This document shows, in pieces, positions 23,670-35,310 of a stretch of DNA of 64,000 nucleotides. The number at the start of each line of letters is the position of its first letter. Positions within the stretch are counted from its first letter, which is position 1. This DNA comes from Malus domestica (Eukaryota > Streptophyta > Magnoliopsida > Rosales > Rosaceae), in assembly GCF_042453785.1 (NCBI RefSeq), contig NC_091673.1, positions 8,515,001 through 8,579,000 of the forward strand. Reading direction: 5' to 3'. A model generated the notes under the pieces. The model had not been told where the DNA came from. It worked only from the letters and a program-made list of their open reading frames with translations, and did not search any database. Position numbers and translations under genes: made by a program.

Positions 23670-25354
23670 GGTTGCGGGTGTAGATCCGGTAGCTGAAGTG
23701 CGTCGCAGGTGATTACTCCTCCCCTTCCTGGTCGAATTCTTTCTCTGAGGCGAGTTCTGACTCTCGCCCTTATTTTCTCTTCCACGAAAACAGTAGCGTT
23801 TTCAGGCGGTTTTATATTTAACAAGCGGATGATAGGGTCCCCGACCCCGGCGTTATGGAGTCACCGCCCTCGCTGCGATTGGCCGAACCACGTAATTCGG
23901 GACACGCGTCGGGTGGTGATTGGGGGTAGGTGCGTACATCCCGGAATCCGGATATTCGCCAGATCCTCGAATCCGGATATTCATAACTCGTGTCCGTTCA
24001 TAGTACATCGTTGCTGTCAGAAATCATTTTAAATATTTTTATTTAAAATTAAACGTAAACAGTACTGGACAAAAACTAATAGCACGATATACGATGAATG
24101 AATACGATTCATGGATCCTTAGGATCCTCACCAAAAGGATTCGGAAAAATTTTTCAATGTGACTGTCAAACGAAATGATACATCACTTATTACTATATAA
24201 ATGGTAGGATATATATATTAAAAAGTATAACTTTAAAAACAAAATTCATTACTTACATAAAAACACATGATGTACCATCCGTATTCCTGTCATAACTAAA
24301 AATTTATCTCCGAAGAGGATCCTGTTGGCGGATCCCGTACCCAGAAATCGAAAATGGATCCATTACGTACGCGGTATATGCAAACACCATCCACGTGACG
24401 GTTTTAATGAAAACGACATGTCTATTTTTAGCAAAATAAACAATAAAAAAATCATTGAAAAAGAAAGTATCTTCCAGAACTAGAAGCATCGGACTTTCCA
24501 GAACTAAAAACATCGAGCCCCTAAATTCTCAAGGTAATAAAAAATTAAGATGACCGCCCAAAAGCCTGGTTAGTGTACTTGAGACTTTTTTTTTTTTTTT
24601 TTTTTAACAACGATGTTGGCTGCACTAAGAGGGTAGGGCATTGAATTAAGTCTCATAATAATTACAATAATATGGTTAAATTCTCTTTTAACGGAAATTG
24701 AACTCAGAACCTTACTTACAAATAAAAAAAATACTACTAAAACGTAGTACTAAATGAAAAAGTGTACTTACTTAAGATTAAAATCACGAATTTTCATGTG
24801 CAGAAATTTCATCTCAGCCAGTTTCGTAGAGTTTACAGAAACAAAGAAAATAAATCAGAAAACCATGTCTCTCGTGAACTGAAATGAAATGGGGTATCAG
24901 AATGCACGACCATTTGATAAGTAATCAGAAGAGCAACAGCAACACTACAGTTTTACACAAAACATACAGCAAGAAGATGCAATTGGGCAGGTCATAGCAA
25001 CTACATCAAGGGAATGGAGCATCATCAGCTCATGGACAACCAATAATTAGAGATATATCATTCACAGGAAAAAAAAAATGGCTGTTGGAAGAGGGTATGT
25101 CAATTTCCGGGCTTTCACGCTTTCACCTGCTAATGCCGCGAGCAAAATCTCGGATTGAGTTGCAGTGAAAGGGCCTTCAGCGTTTCAGCTGCTTCAACTC
25201 CCTGGGCACATGATGTGAGGTAAGCCGTAAGGAGTATCATTACAAACATTCCACAAAAATTCAGTTTTCCAACTTATGCTGCATAGCCCCAAAATATTTC
25301 CAACTCATGCTGCATAGCCCCAAAATATGTCACAGCAAATTCTATCTGCATATA
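23670..25354. other. Intergenic region including SERP promoter and a SINE
   Basis: The SERP upstream region (23670 onward) is CG-richer near 23830-23980. A SINE lies at 24581-24760. The tract 24900-25354 is 3' of the J-domain gene and probably includes its 3' UTR; AGCCCCAAAATAT is duplicated at about 25285 and 25316. No extra gene is supported. Confidence 0.5.
24581..24760 (-). mobile_element. tRNA-type SINE with 9-bp target duplication
   Basis: On the minus strand the unit begins with a TAGTACTACG...TAGTAGTATT A-box-like region, has a box-B-like AGTTCAATTTC (about 24694-24706), and ends in a 20-nt poly(A) (plus-strand T run 24586-24605). AGTGTACTT flanks it at 24572-24580 and 24761-24769. 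A second copy of the same family lies at about 32581-32757. Confidence 0.75.
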
Positions 25355-27613
25355 TCAACTCCCTTTTGCTTCTTCCGTGACGGGAATAGAATTGGCTGCT
25401 ATCTCTATGCCAGTATCATTCTCTCCATCATCTGCTACATCGACTTGCTGACCCTTTTTGTCAACCTCCATCGTATCTTCCTCTTTAAGGTCGTTTATAA
25501 CTTTAAGAAGCTCCAATGGAGTAGCTGCTGGATCCAGCTCCCGACAACCCTTTGGAGCATTTGCAGCTTCCTGACCCGTGATCAAGCTTGAAGGGATTTG
25601 ATGAGAGAACCGAAACAGCTCTTCTCTAGGGATCCTCCTGGTCTCTCTGGGATCCAAGTGCCGGTGAAATACCGTCTTGAAGCCAGCCACTTTCACCAAG
25701 GGCGTCACAAGCACACCTTGGTCCTCACTAAAGTCTTCAACAACTTCAACCATGTCATACTTGTGAATGACATTGTCAGCTGTCAGTTCATTCCAGTCCG
25801 GGGACCAATTCCGGTATAGCGCCCAAACATCCCCCTTCCTGGGATATATCCAGATAGTCCCCCGTGGACCTTTTGTTGACCGAACTCTGTGAGAGAAAGA
25901 ATTAAGTGAATTACTCACTTCATATTTCCCTATGCGGAACTCCCCACACGTCTTTGAAAAGCCAGAAGATACCCAGTTAAGAGGTCCCAGTTCACTATTT
26001 GTTTTCGAATTTAGCCAGCTGATACGCACTGTGAAAGGATCCACAGAAATCACCTTTTGAACTAATGCATAAAACCTTGGCATCCCATCATCATTATCAT
26101 ATGCAGCCCAGACCTGATTATCTTCAAAACACTTCTCTGATCGATCCTTGTCAAAGTCATGAAAATCAGAATCAGGAACATTTATTGTCAATGTTTCTAC
26201 ATCTGAACGGACACCAGAAATGCCAGAACCTTTCATGTCAGAAGAACCATTCTTTGTGTCTACTGGCTCACCAGACTGCTTTTGATTGTTATGCACATCA
26301 ATGTTTCCCAAAGATTTTTCTCTCTCATTCCCATTCCCCATCTCTTTGGCTGCAGTCTTGGATACGGTGGATTCATTTAGTTTCTTCAGAATTTCTTTTC
26401 TAGCCTTGTCCCTTAGTAAACTTTGAATTTCAATCTGGGAGATATCCCTTGTGATACTGGGCCTTGCGTTTCCATTTGATCCAGAAAAATAAGTTGTTCC
26501 AGCTCCTCCAGCTCCAGCTCCCACACCCATTTGATTTGTGACATCCCTTCCGTAGCTGCTGACACTGACATCTTCCATTCCTCTTCTTCTCTTCGCAGCA
26601 TTCTTGGAGGCTTGATGCTTCCTCCGCAACTCCTCTCTTTTTAATGCTGCTTGAGCCTGCTCGCGCTCTCTCTTCGCTTTCTCATATGCCTGGCTAACTA
26701 CGCTTGCTGCTTGGGCAGCCGTAGAAGCACCCGATGCTTTAGAGAATGGACCCCATTGGAAGTTGTTTTGGTTGTACGATTGATTACCACTGAAACCTGC
26801 AGATCCCACACCCATTCTATCAGCTGTTTCATGCTTTGGTGGAGCTGACTTGGCACCATTTGTAGGTGGTGGAGCTATTTCTGCTGCTAGAAATGGTTCG
26901 TGGCAATTCGGGCAAAGAAGATTATGATTAAGATAAATCCTGAGATACTCATACTGCATCTTGCATTTATGACACACCGTCCAAAAGGTATTCGGTCTTG
27001 GTTTTTGAGATGAAGCAGGAGCTGAAGAGCGGCCAGCCCGTGAGGTACCCTTCTGATTGTGTGAGGTACTCTTCTGAGTCTGTGTGGTACTCTTCTGAGT
27101 CTGTGTATTAACCTTCTGAGTCTGTGCACCTGACGTTGCACCTTTTGTGAAATTGTAGTAACCATTGGCCCCTGGAGGAGCCTGTGAACTCCCACTCGCA
27201 GTCGCTACCCTTTGGTGTACTCTCCTCTTCTGGTCATAGGCTACTCTCTTAGATTTATCGGACAACAAACTCCATGCTTCTGATAGTAGCTTAAACGCTC
27301 CATCAGCTCCTACGGACTTGTTCTTATCAGGGTGAAGCATAAGAGCTAGTTTCCTATACTGTTTCTTCACCGCCTCATCATCTGCTTTCGGATCCGCACC
27401 AAGTATACCATACCAATCAGCCTCCCCATTTATTTTGTTCTCTGCAGCGATATGCACATCGAGGGTCGCCAACATTTGGGGAATCCCCTCAAGCCCCGGA
27501 AACAAAGTTTGAGCCTTCAAGGCAAATTTCTTTGCTCCCATAAGATCCTTTGCGGTGAACTTTCTTTCCGCAATCTCTTTTGCTCTAGCCGCCTCATCTT
27601 TGTTGCACTCCAT
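25355..27613 (-). CDS. J-domain protein with DUF3444 (DNAJ heat shock N-terminal domain protein)
   Basis: A single uninterrupted coding exon encodes 752 aa. The N-terminus MECNKDEAARAKEIAERKF is typical of the plant family. The J-domain spans about 66-130 with HPD at 94-96, the motif that stimulates Hsp70 ATPase. Residues 165-190 repeat TQTQKST units. A zinc-ribbon-like segment has CxxC pairs at 214/217 and 234/237. Residues 310-345 are charged and coiled-coil-like (AYEKAKREREQAQAALKREELRRKHQ). DUF3444 fills about 500-710 (FEDNQVWAAYDNDDGMPRFYALVQKV, then WALYRNWSPDWNE). A possible 5' UTR intron donor (AAG/GTGATT) lies near 28212. The client pathway is unknown; a co-chaperone role is inferred from the J-domain. 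Confidence 0.93.
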   Translation of the reverse strand: MECNKDEAARAKEIAERKFTAKDLMGAKKFALKAQTLFPGLEGIPQMLATLDVHIAAENKINGEADWYGILGADPKADDEAVKKQYRKLALMLHPDKNKSVGADGAFKLLSEAWSLLSDKSKRVAYDQKRRVHQRVATASGSSQAPPGANGYYNFTKGATSGAQTQKVNTQTQKSTTQTQKSTSHNQKGTSRAGRSSAPASSQKPRPNTFWTVCHKCKMQYEYLRIYLNHNLLCPNCHEPFLAAEIAPPPTNGAKSAPPKHETADRMGVGSAGFSGNQSYNQNNFQWGPFSKASGASTAAQAASVVSQAYEKAKREREQAQAALKREELRRKHQASKNAAKRRRGMEDVSVSSYGRDVTNQMGVGAGAGGAGTTYFSGSNGNARPSITRDISQIEIQSLLRDKARKEILKKLNESTVSKTAAKEMGNGNEREKSLGNIDVHNNQKQSGEPVDTKNGSSDMKGSGISGVRSDVETLTINVPDSDFHDFDKDRSEKCFEDNQVWAAYDNDDGMPRFYALVQKVISVDPFTVRISWLNSKTNSELGPLNWVSSGFSKTCGEFRIGKYEVSNSLNSFSHRVRSTKGPRGTIWIYPRKGDVWALYRNWSPDWNELTADNVIHKYDMVEVVEDFSEDQGVLVTPLVKVAGFKTVFHRHLDPRETRRIPREELFRFSHQIPSSLITGQEAANAPKGCRELDPAATPLELLKVINDLKEEDTMEVDKKGQQVDVADDGENDTGIEIAANSIPVTEEAKGS

Positions 27614-29480
27614 ATTCCTACTCTATCTTCTTGCTCTCTAATGTTTGCTTATTGTTTTACAATGCTCCCAATTACCCTAGCGATTCAGCAACCTTATTGT
27701 CAAATTAGATAAAAATCCAGTTAGAAATTGTCATGAAAGTTGCATGCAAACACAAGAATCCCACAACAAATACATATCCGTGATACATATCGAAAATAAC
27801 AACGCTTTTTCGAGCTTTTTCAAGAACCTCATCCTCACCACGCAACCCCAACACAAACAAAATATGAATTCATACGCATATCTCGAAAAAAATATGCGTC
27901 TAGTTTTAGCTCTGAGGCCCAAAATTGACCAGCGAACTGGTAATTAGCTCAAACAAACATGCAGCACATAACTACACAGATGCAAAATCAATGAAAGTAA
28001 AAAGCACAACCCAAATCAGAGAAATGAAACCAGAAATCTCAGCCATGGATCTAACTCAATAAGTTCCAATTCAGCTCCAAAAGGTCGAATTTTTAACGAA
28101 AGACCTCGAATTTGATAATTATAAGTCGGAAATCAAACCCTAGAATCAATGATTCAGGCATGAAATTCACTAAATTTTAGGAAACCCTAGATTCAGAGAT
28201 GAGTTTAATCACCTTATTATGTGAGCTACGCTGGCTGAGGAATTTGAATCGCAGAGAGACACCATGGACGGACCTCCTTCACCAGTTTTTTTTTTCTTTT
28301 TTCGGCCCCTCCTTCTAGCCCAAATCTCAAAAATCCCCAAAAGCTGGCCCCTTTTCTCAAAAACACAACTTCTCACAACCTGCAATGGCATTCTCCCAAA
28401 TACCAAAAAATATAAAACAGAGCATGGGCTTTCCTAACCCAACATGTTTTCCCACCTTAACCATGGTTAAATTCTAACTCTTGAATTGCCAATTATGGAA
28501 TTTTAATTGGTGGATGGGGGTGTGTGTTTGTGGTGGTGTCTAAACATGTTACATCGTGAAATGACGTGACAGTGTTTGAGTGGTTTAAATTTGAGTTCAT
28601 TTATTAATAAGATATTAATAAATGTTGGAATGTTGATTAATGTGCAAATTCGAGGACTCTAGATTTTTCGATAAGATAAATACGAAAGTAGACTTAAGTA
28701 TTTCTGAGGTAAAAAACTTTATTTAGTGTAGACTGTAAAGTTTGTAAACATCATATGCTTAGAATATTCGTTTTACGAAAGAGCATATCTTGAGAATATT
28801 CCAACTTTCAGTTATCTTGTTAAATCTTATAAAAGGCTAATGATTATTTAGTATAGTGATAATTAGTCTTCACTTTATTTTTTTTACCAGAGTATGTATT
28901 CAAATGTTATGGACGACAATCGTTATGACAACCCATCCTTTTTTTTTTACCCAAACTTTTTTTTTTACCCTTTTAAATTAAAAATAAAAGGAAAAAAAAC
29001 CCACCCACTACCAACATGTCCAACACCGACAAGAGGATCACTCATGCCCTCTTATCGGGGACTCCTCTTCCTTCGACCACCCACCCTTTCTTTTCCATTT
29101 CCTCTTCCTCTTAGTTTATTTCTATGTATCTTTTTCTATCTATTTTTATTTCTCTTTCCTGTATCTATCTTTCTCATCATATTAACCCAAATCTAAATAT
29201 GATATGGTTGTTGCCAATTCCATGCCAGCTTTGCCATTATTCCACAGGGTCAACCTTGAGAGAACGAGGAAGAAAGAAATGAGGAGAAAAAGCGAGAGAG
29301 GAAAGTGAAAAGAGATGAAAAGGAGATTATATTAGATAACTCATTAAATTCAAAGCACATTAAAGCGGAAATATATATATATATATATATATATATTAAA
29401 GGATAAATTTATTTCAGAATAATTTATCTTCTATCTTTAGTTTGGACAAGTTTTAATCTGACATTAATTGTATTAACGTA
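27614..29480. other. J-protein gene 5' region and intergenic DNA
   Basis: 27614-28400 is probably the 5' UTR and 5' UTR intron of the J-protein gene plus its promoter. Beyond this the sequence is AT-rich, with T-runs near 28940-28970 and an (AT)n microsatellite at about 29372-29396. No gene is supported. Confidence 0.5.
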
Positions 29481-29490
29481 CGTTGAATCT

Positions 29491-29562
29491 AGTAAATTAT
29501 CTAATCTGATCTAATTAGAGTCACCAAGTAAATTATCTAATCTGATCTAATTAGAGTCACCA
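29491..29562. repeat. 36-bp perfect tandem duplication
   Basis: AGTAAATTATCTAATCTGAT followed by CTAATTAGAGTCACCA occurs twice without a break (29491-29526 and 29527-29562). Confidence 0.9.
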
Positions 29563-32500
29563 AACGTGCACTATTAATTAATCATTTGCATAGTAAAAAA
29601 AAACTTTTACTTTTGAGTAGAAAAAAAAAAAGCATTTTGAAGCAAGTGAGAATGAGTAGTGAGTACTTTAGTTGGTGGCATGATAATATTTAAATGGGGC
29701 TTCAAATATGGAGAAATCTCATTTCGATACCTCCAACTCTACTCTAATTTCCAATTGTTCTAAAATTAAAATGCGGCCGCCTTCAAATGAAAAACCTAGG
29801 CCGGCATAGCAGCCACCCGGCCAATCCTAACGGCCATGTTGTCGACAGTGTAACGGACGTTGCTACTATTGCATAAGGGCAACCGGCAACCTGCCAAAAA
29901 CGTCTTCATTTCCATATAGCACAACACTCTTCAGGTGACGTCCGCGTTACAATGTAACGGACGTTTGTTTCTGTTGGGATGCTGACGGCGGCTGTGTGGA
30001 TTATATATGCACATTTGGCCGTAATACGATAGACACGAGGTTGCAACAAGTTTTTGAGCGACTCCAGTTAGCATTTCTTTCTTATAAATGAAAATATGAA
30101 GAATTGGGAAAGAAAATAGTGTTTTGTGTGTGTGTGTGTTAATGATGAAATTAGATTGGATAACTCCTCCGATTTAATTTTTGTTGGAAAAAAGAAATTT
30201 ATGTAATTTTTTAGTAGAAGAATGAGGATGAATTAGTTACGAACAAAACGTACCCGTTAAAAAATTCCATAAGAATGATAGGATTTGGATAACTAAGTTT
30301 CTTGTATGAATCATCCATATTCTACATTACTTGGAAAAAATTTGAAACTTAGCATCCAACAAATATTAATTAATTGAGTCTAATCAGTTCTCCTATCCAT
30401 TTTAATTAATACTTTAATATTTAATTAATGCATCACTTGGAGCCTCAAGTCCTTAGAAGTTGATGTAAACAATCTAATAAGTAGTTAGCTCAAGAAGTAA
30501 TGTATAGTGACTTAGTATTATAGTTAAGTGCTATTTATTTCTACATACATGCGAGAGGTCTTAGATTGAATTTTCGTATATGACCAGTTCAATACTAAAT
30601 TGTTATAGTAGACTCATTGTGCAGTTTAGCCCAAACTCCCCACCACATTAATGTAAATATATTGCTATAGTTAAAGAAAAAGTAACACATAAGCAGTTGA
30701 GATGCATGTTAGTCAATGACTTAAGTGTATCTCAAACGTCAAACCGAATCATCTTGTTATTAGTATAATAAATTACTTAATAGATCTACTCATTATTAAA
30801 AATTAACGATTGCATTGATGAGATTTGTATAGCTCATGATAAACGAAAAAGAAGTGTCATCAATAAAGAGAAAAAATCCAAAATCCAAAACCCAAAATAT
30901 GATGTCGTTCCCATTTATTCCAAGTTTCCAACCAGGCACCTCCTAATTTTTATGGGCCTTAATCCAAAAATGATTCAACCCGAAGATATAGGCCCAAAAG
31001 TGAATACAAGCAAAGCTCCCGTAATTTTGTCTTCACACATGTACACATTAAAGAGAAACATGAAATGTGAAATGGTAACAACACACCTTTGATTATTATG
31101 TCTTTAGAAAGTTTTCTGATTCAATTCAAAAGTCAGAAATAAACATTGGTTAGGGATTGTCACGAGGGATAGGACCTTCTCCAACACAGTGCATCTAGAA
31201 TTCAAACATTTGTCATTTCTTTAGTCAGGGACAAAGTTAGAATCATTTTTTTAGTGGGAGCGACCTTAATCTCCAGTTATACTTGAGATTTTTTATTTAT
31301 TTTTTATTTTTTATGATAGTAGTAGATCTTATGTAATTTCATTACTTTTTTTTCTTTCTTCTCAAATTTCATTAAGCCAACTTGTAGGTATTTTTTTTTA
31401 TAATGATCGTTTGTTATTATACATATTATTTGAAAATTTTAACTAATCATTTGAAGGAGCATGAATAACATGACAAATACGTTTTCTACCCCTTCTATGA
31501 GCATCATGATTATTAACTTTGCACAACAATTTAGTGGGAGCAGCTATCTCCGGTGAGCCTCAACTGCCTCCGTCCTTGTCCTTAACATAACTTAGAATAG
31601 TAATATCGTTTGTAATATTATGATAAAAAAATATATAAATAAACAAAGCTCCTAATTGTAAAGCTTTACTAACATAAATATCTCGAGGGGAAGTTTGTAC
31701 ATTAATATTGGAACCGATGTTGAAGCTTGAAAATAGTCAAATTAACTTTGTCCCATTTGCAGTATTGCGACAGGCAGTTCCATTCGGACCTTCAAATTTT
31801 GAGGATTTTTATGGAGATGATTGCCACTGTGGGAGCTCAATCATGATATGACTTATTAGTCATTTGGGTGAGTGTGAGATTAAAAGTTGCTCTCATTGTT
31901 TTTGCACTTTTGCTCATACAAAACAACTTATTAGGGCCCCGTCAATGAGTTGTATGCACTTGGTGAATCAATGGCCGTTGGATTTTGACTACTCTATATA
32001 TATCTACGGTTGGTATACATAGAGTTTGTGATATGTATACTTTTGCGTGCTGCATATATATAATTAATTAGATGACTTTGATGGAATAGAATGATTGAAG
32101 CAAGCAACCATTTTGAAGCCCGCTTGCTGATCGTGACCAGCTTCTGTCTGCAGGACCCATCCATGGTCCATATATACCCACCCAACATGCATTTCCAACC
32201 ACTTGATGATTTTAAAAGGGCTTTCTTTTTAACTCGAACTCGTTGGTAAATATTGGCAATCACGGATTCAAGAGAGATTTTTCATGCAACGAAAATGTCA
32301 CAGCTGCACTTGCATCAATTTCCTATATGTGCCCTTCAGTCTTGTGGCAAAAGATTACCGTGTATTGCAATTTAGTTATGTCAATTCTATATATTTCATG
32401 TGAAAAAGTTAAAAAATATTGCAATGTATAACCATATTGAAATTGCATGAGATGGTTGAGTCTGGCCCTAATAAATTATACTACATATGCAGTACTTGAG

Positions 32501-34529
32501 ATTTTTGTACTATTTACTTATGTATGGACGATTGTAACTAACATGATTAATGTATTAATACATACGAGAGGTAACCATAACTTTTTTTTAAACAAACGAT
32601 AGTATCCATACTAAAGGAGTAGGGAGTGGGCTAAGTCTTACAATAAGCTTGTCATAATAATGTGGTTCAACTTTGTCTTTTAACAATAATCGAACTTAAG
32701 ACCTCTCACTTATAAGTAAAGATGAATACCACTAGACCGTAATACTAACTGACAATGTTAACTATTAACTGTACGTACGTTCACGATTAATCACCTTTGA
32801 TTGTCATCTTTTAGTTGAATAAGCTTAACTATTGTATTTTCTGAATTTTTGTGCTTAGTTAAACCTATACTTTTTTGGTGACAATTTATTTTTTTAGTCC
32901 CACGAGCGTTGAGCTGTTAGGCTGGAAGCCAGTTAGAGAAAAGCAATGAAATTTGGCAAATTCCCACCGTCGAGCATGTGGCCACATCTCTATCATGCAC
33001 AGGCACTAAATGGGGCTTTGTTGGTCCACCTCCAACAGTAATCTCAATTATTCTAATCTCATTCATTAATTAGTGCGACGTTTAATTTAAAACTTGACAA
33101 ATCCACACATGCTAATTTCCATCAATCACCACACTCGTACGTTTAAATAATTTAAGGGTCCACGACGTGCCGAATGAAGCTGAGGTTGATTAGCATTGTG
33201 GGAATGAGTAACAAATGAGCAATTTTATTAGGTTTGCATCGAGAACATGTGGTACTCGAACTTTATCTGCGGTTAAATTGATTGTGATATCATAAAAATA
33301 AAATAAAAATTTAAGCTTAACTTTCTATATAATACAACTCTTCACAACCTGCCACGTGCAATGTGCAAGCGCAATGCAAAGTTATAGTAAGAGAGATTTT
33401 CTCTTGCAACTAATGCATAGTTTTAGAGCAAGCAGAGGCAAAAACATCCTCATCTCTACAACATTCGTTTCAACAGCAAAGGCCTAGCTAGTTAGAGGTA
33501 GGTAGAACAGAAGCAAAGAAGGCAGATTGTCAAGTGTTCAACAAGTGTAACACATATGAAGTGAACGATTATCATAACGTTTTTAATTACACAAGAGTCT
33601 TTCTCAATAATAGACGTAATTTGGAGCATGCATCATATAACATGGCTTGCAAGAACGAAACAAGTATATAATATTGTAACGTATGTGAACACAACTTACT
33701 TATTAGATTAATTAATAATTAGGTTAAGTAGGATTAAGAGAGATGCTTCATGTCACAGACAACTTTAACCCTTTTATTCTGTCTTTGTTGACGACATGGA
33801 CATGCATGGTATGCATAAATAATGAAGCAGCTGGTTCGTCCTTCGGGCGGGTAGGATGCCGTAATCACTGACGCCCAGTTTGTTTGTTAATTAATGAAAT
33901 CAAGGATTCAAGGGGAGCTTTGTTGAGAGTTACCTAACTATGTTTTTATTAATATTTTGTCTATAAATTATTGTTATTTTGTTTTAAAAATTAGGTGGGA
34001 TATTTGAAACTTTGTCTGTCTTTTACCTTTCATGTTGAATACCAAAACCCTATCAAATTTCGGTTTGGCCATACTTTCTTCAAGTTCTATATTATATTTT
34101 GAAGTATTAAACTCCCTCTATATGTCTTCTGCTGATCGAAGCTTCCCAATATATTCATCAAAGTATTTCTAGTGGATTAACATATCATTAACCATAATGC
34201 TTCTTAATGTTTGGAAAGAGAGCTCCGCCAATGTTAATCACCCTCCACGTATACATATGGCGGATAGTTAATCAACAACTGTAATACTCTACGAGTTCAC
34301 GAGCGACTAATTAGATGGTTGTTAATTGGGCATCCTTATTAGTTTGTCCTTAAATAAAGAAAAATATATGCAGCTTGTGATGTTGATGTTAATCGTGTGT
34401 ATGCGTTGCAAGCATTTGGACTTTTGAGTTGAAGAATACCGAACCTGCAAACCAATGAAAAGGAAAACTGGAAAGTGATTTGGACAGCCACCATTTTCAG
34501 CGGAGGCTGCTTGTCCCAGATGAAGAAGT
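29563..34529. other. Gene-poor intergenic region
   Basis: Nearly 5 kb without a supported gene. It contains a short hairpin at 29938-29964, a SINE-like remnant in plus orientation at about 30510-30660, and a SINE at 32581-32757. Frames such as 31994-32263 on the minus strand lack recognisable domains or codon bias. Confidence 0.5.
32581..32757 (-). mobile_element. tRNA-type SINE, second copy
   Basis: On the minus strand it reads TATTACGGTCTAGTGGTATT (box-A region), then GGTCTTAAGTTCGATTATT (box-B-like GTTCGATTA, about 32688-32706), and ends in an A-rich tail (plus-strand T run at about 32582-32589). It aligns along most of its length with 24581-24760. No clear target duplication was seen. 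Confidence 0.65.
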
Positions 34530-35310
34530 TAGGCCATCTCCAAACCGAAGGGTCCAGAAGGCTGAAAATAGTTCGAAAATCGTCTCCAATCGAGGGTCAG
34601 GTGAAAGGGCTCGTGGGTCCCACCGGACAAAAAGGACCAAAGGACCAACCGGCTGGTCCTGGGCCGAGCCAGAATTCAAATTACAACGGCTAGCTAGCTG
34701 ACTTCAACTATAGAATGATACGTTCAAATTACTAAAAAATAAAAAATTTAGTTCCCGTCATTTAAAGAGATACTACCAGTAGAACTGATAGTATCTCTTT
34801 AAATGAGTACATGAGACGCTATAGAATGATACGTTTCCGTGCCACAAACAAATACCTACAACAGGATCTTGTTGCATAGCATGAAGTAGGTGTTTAAGTT
34901 TTATGTTGTTAAATGTTTTTAAAAATGTTGTTAAATGTTTTATTTTTATGTTGTTTAATGTTATTTAATGTTATTTAATATTGTTTAATGTTGTTTCATG
35001 TTACTTGATGTTATGTAATATTTAATGGTTTAGGAAGCTATAGGGGAAAAAAAATTTACAATTTTTAAAACAAATTTTGTAAAAAAATAATTAAAAAAAC
35101 TGGAAAAAAATAAAAAAATAAAAAATAACAGTTAAATGACGTCAGTTAGTTACGATTGGTTTTCAAATTTTGGCCCGGCCTGGGCCAGCTGGTTGGCCAT
35201 TTGGCCATTTTTTGTCAAGTGGGGCCCACAAACCCTTTGGCTTGGCCCTCGGTTGGAGATGATTTTCGAGCTATTTTCAGTCTTCTGGATCTTTTGGTTG
35301 AAGATGACTT
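34530..35310. mobile_element. Long inverted-repeat (foldback/MITE) element
   Basis: The left arm 34530-34702 (GGCCATCTCCAAACCGAAGG...CCAGAAGGCTGAAAATAGTTC...) pairs with the right arm 35141-35309 read in reverse complement (TCATCTTCAACCAAAAGATC...CCAGAAGACTGAAAATAGCTC...). Matching extends over about 170 bp. The roughly 440-bp centre holds a perfect 18-bp hairpin and a degenerate run of TGTTGTTTAATGTTATTTAA units (34895-35030). No protein is encoded. Confidence 0.8.
34758..34806. repeat. Perfect 18-bp hairpin nested in the foldback element
   Basis: TCATTTAAAGAGATACTA (34758-34775) and its exact reverse complement (34789-34806) enclose a 13-nt loop. CTATAGAATGATACGTT flanks this block on both sides (about 34708 and 34819), suggesting a nested insertion. 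Confidence 0.85.
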
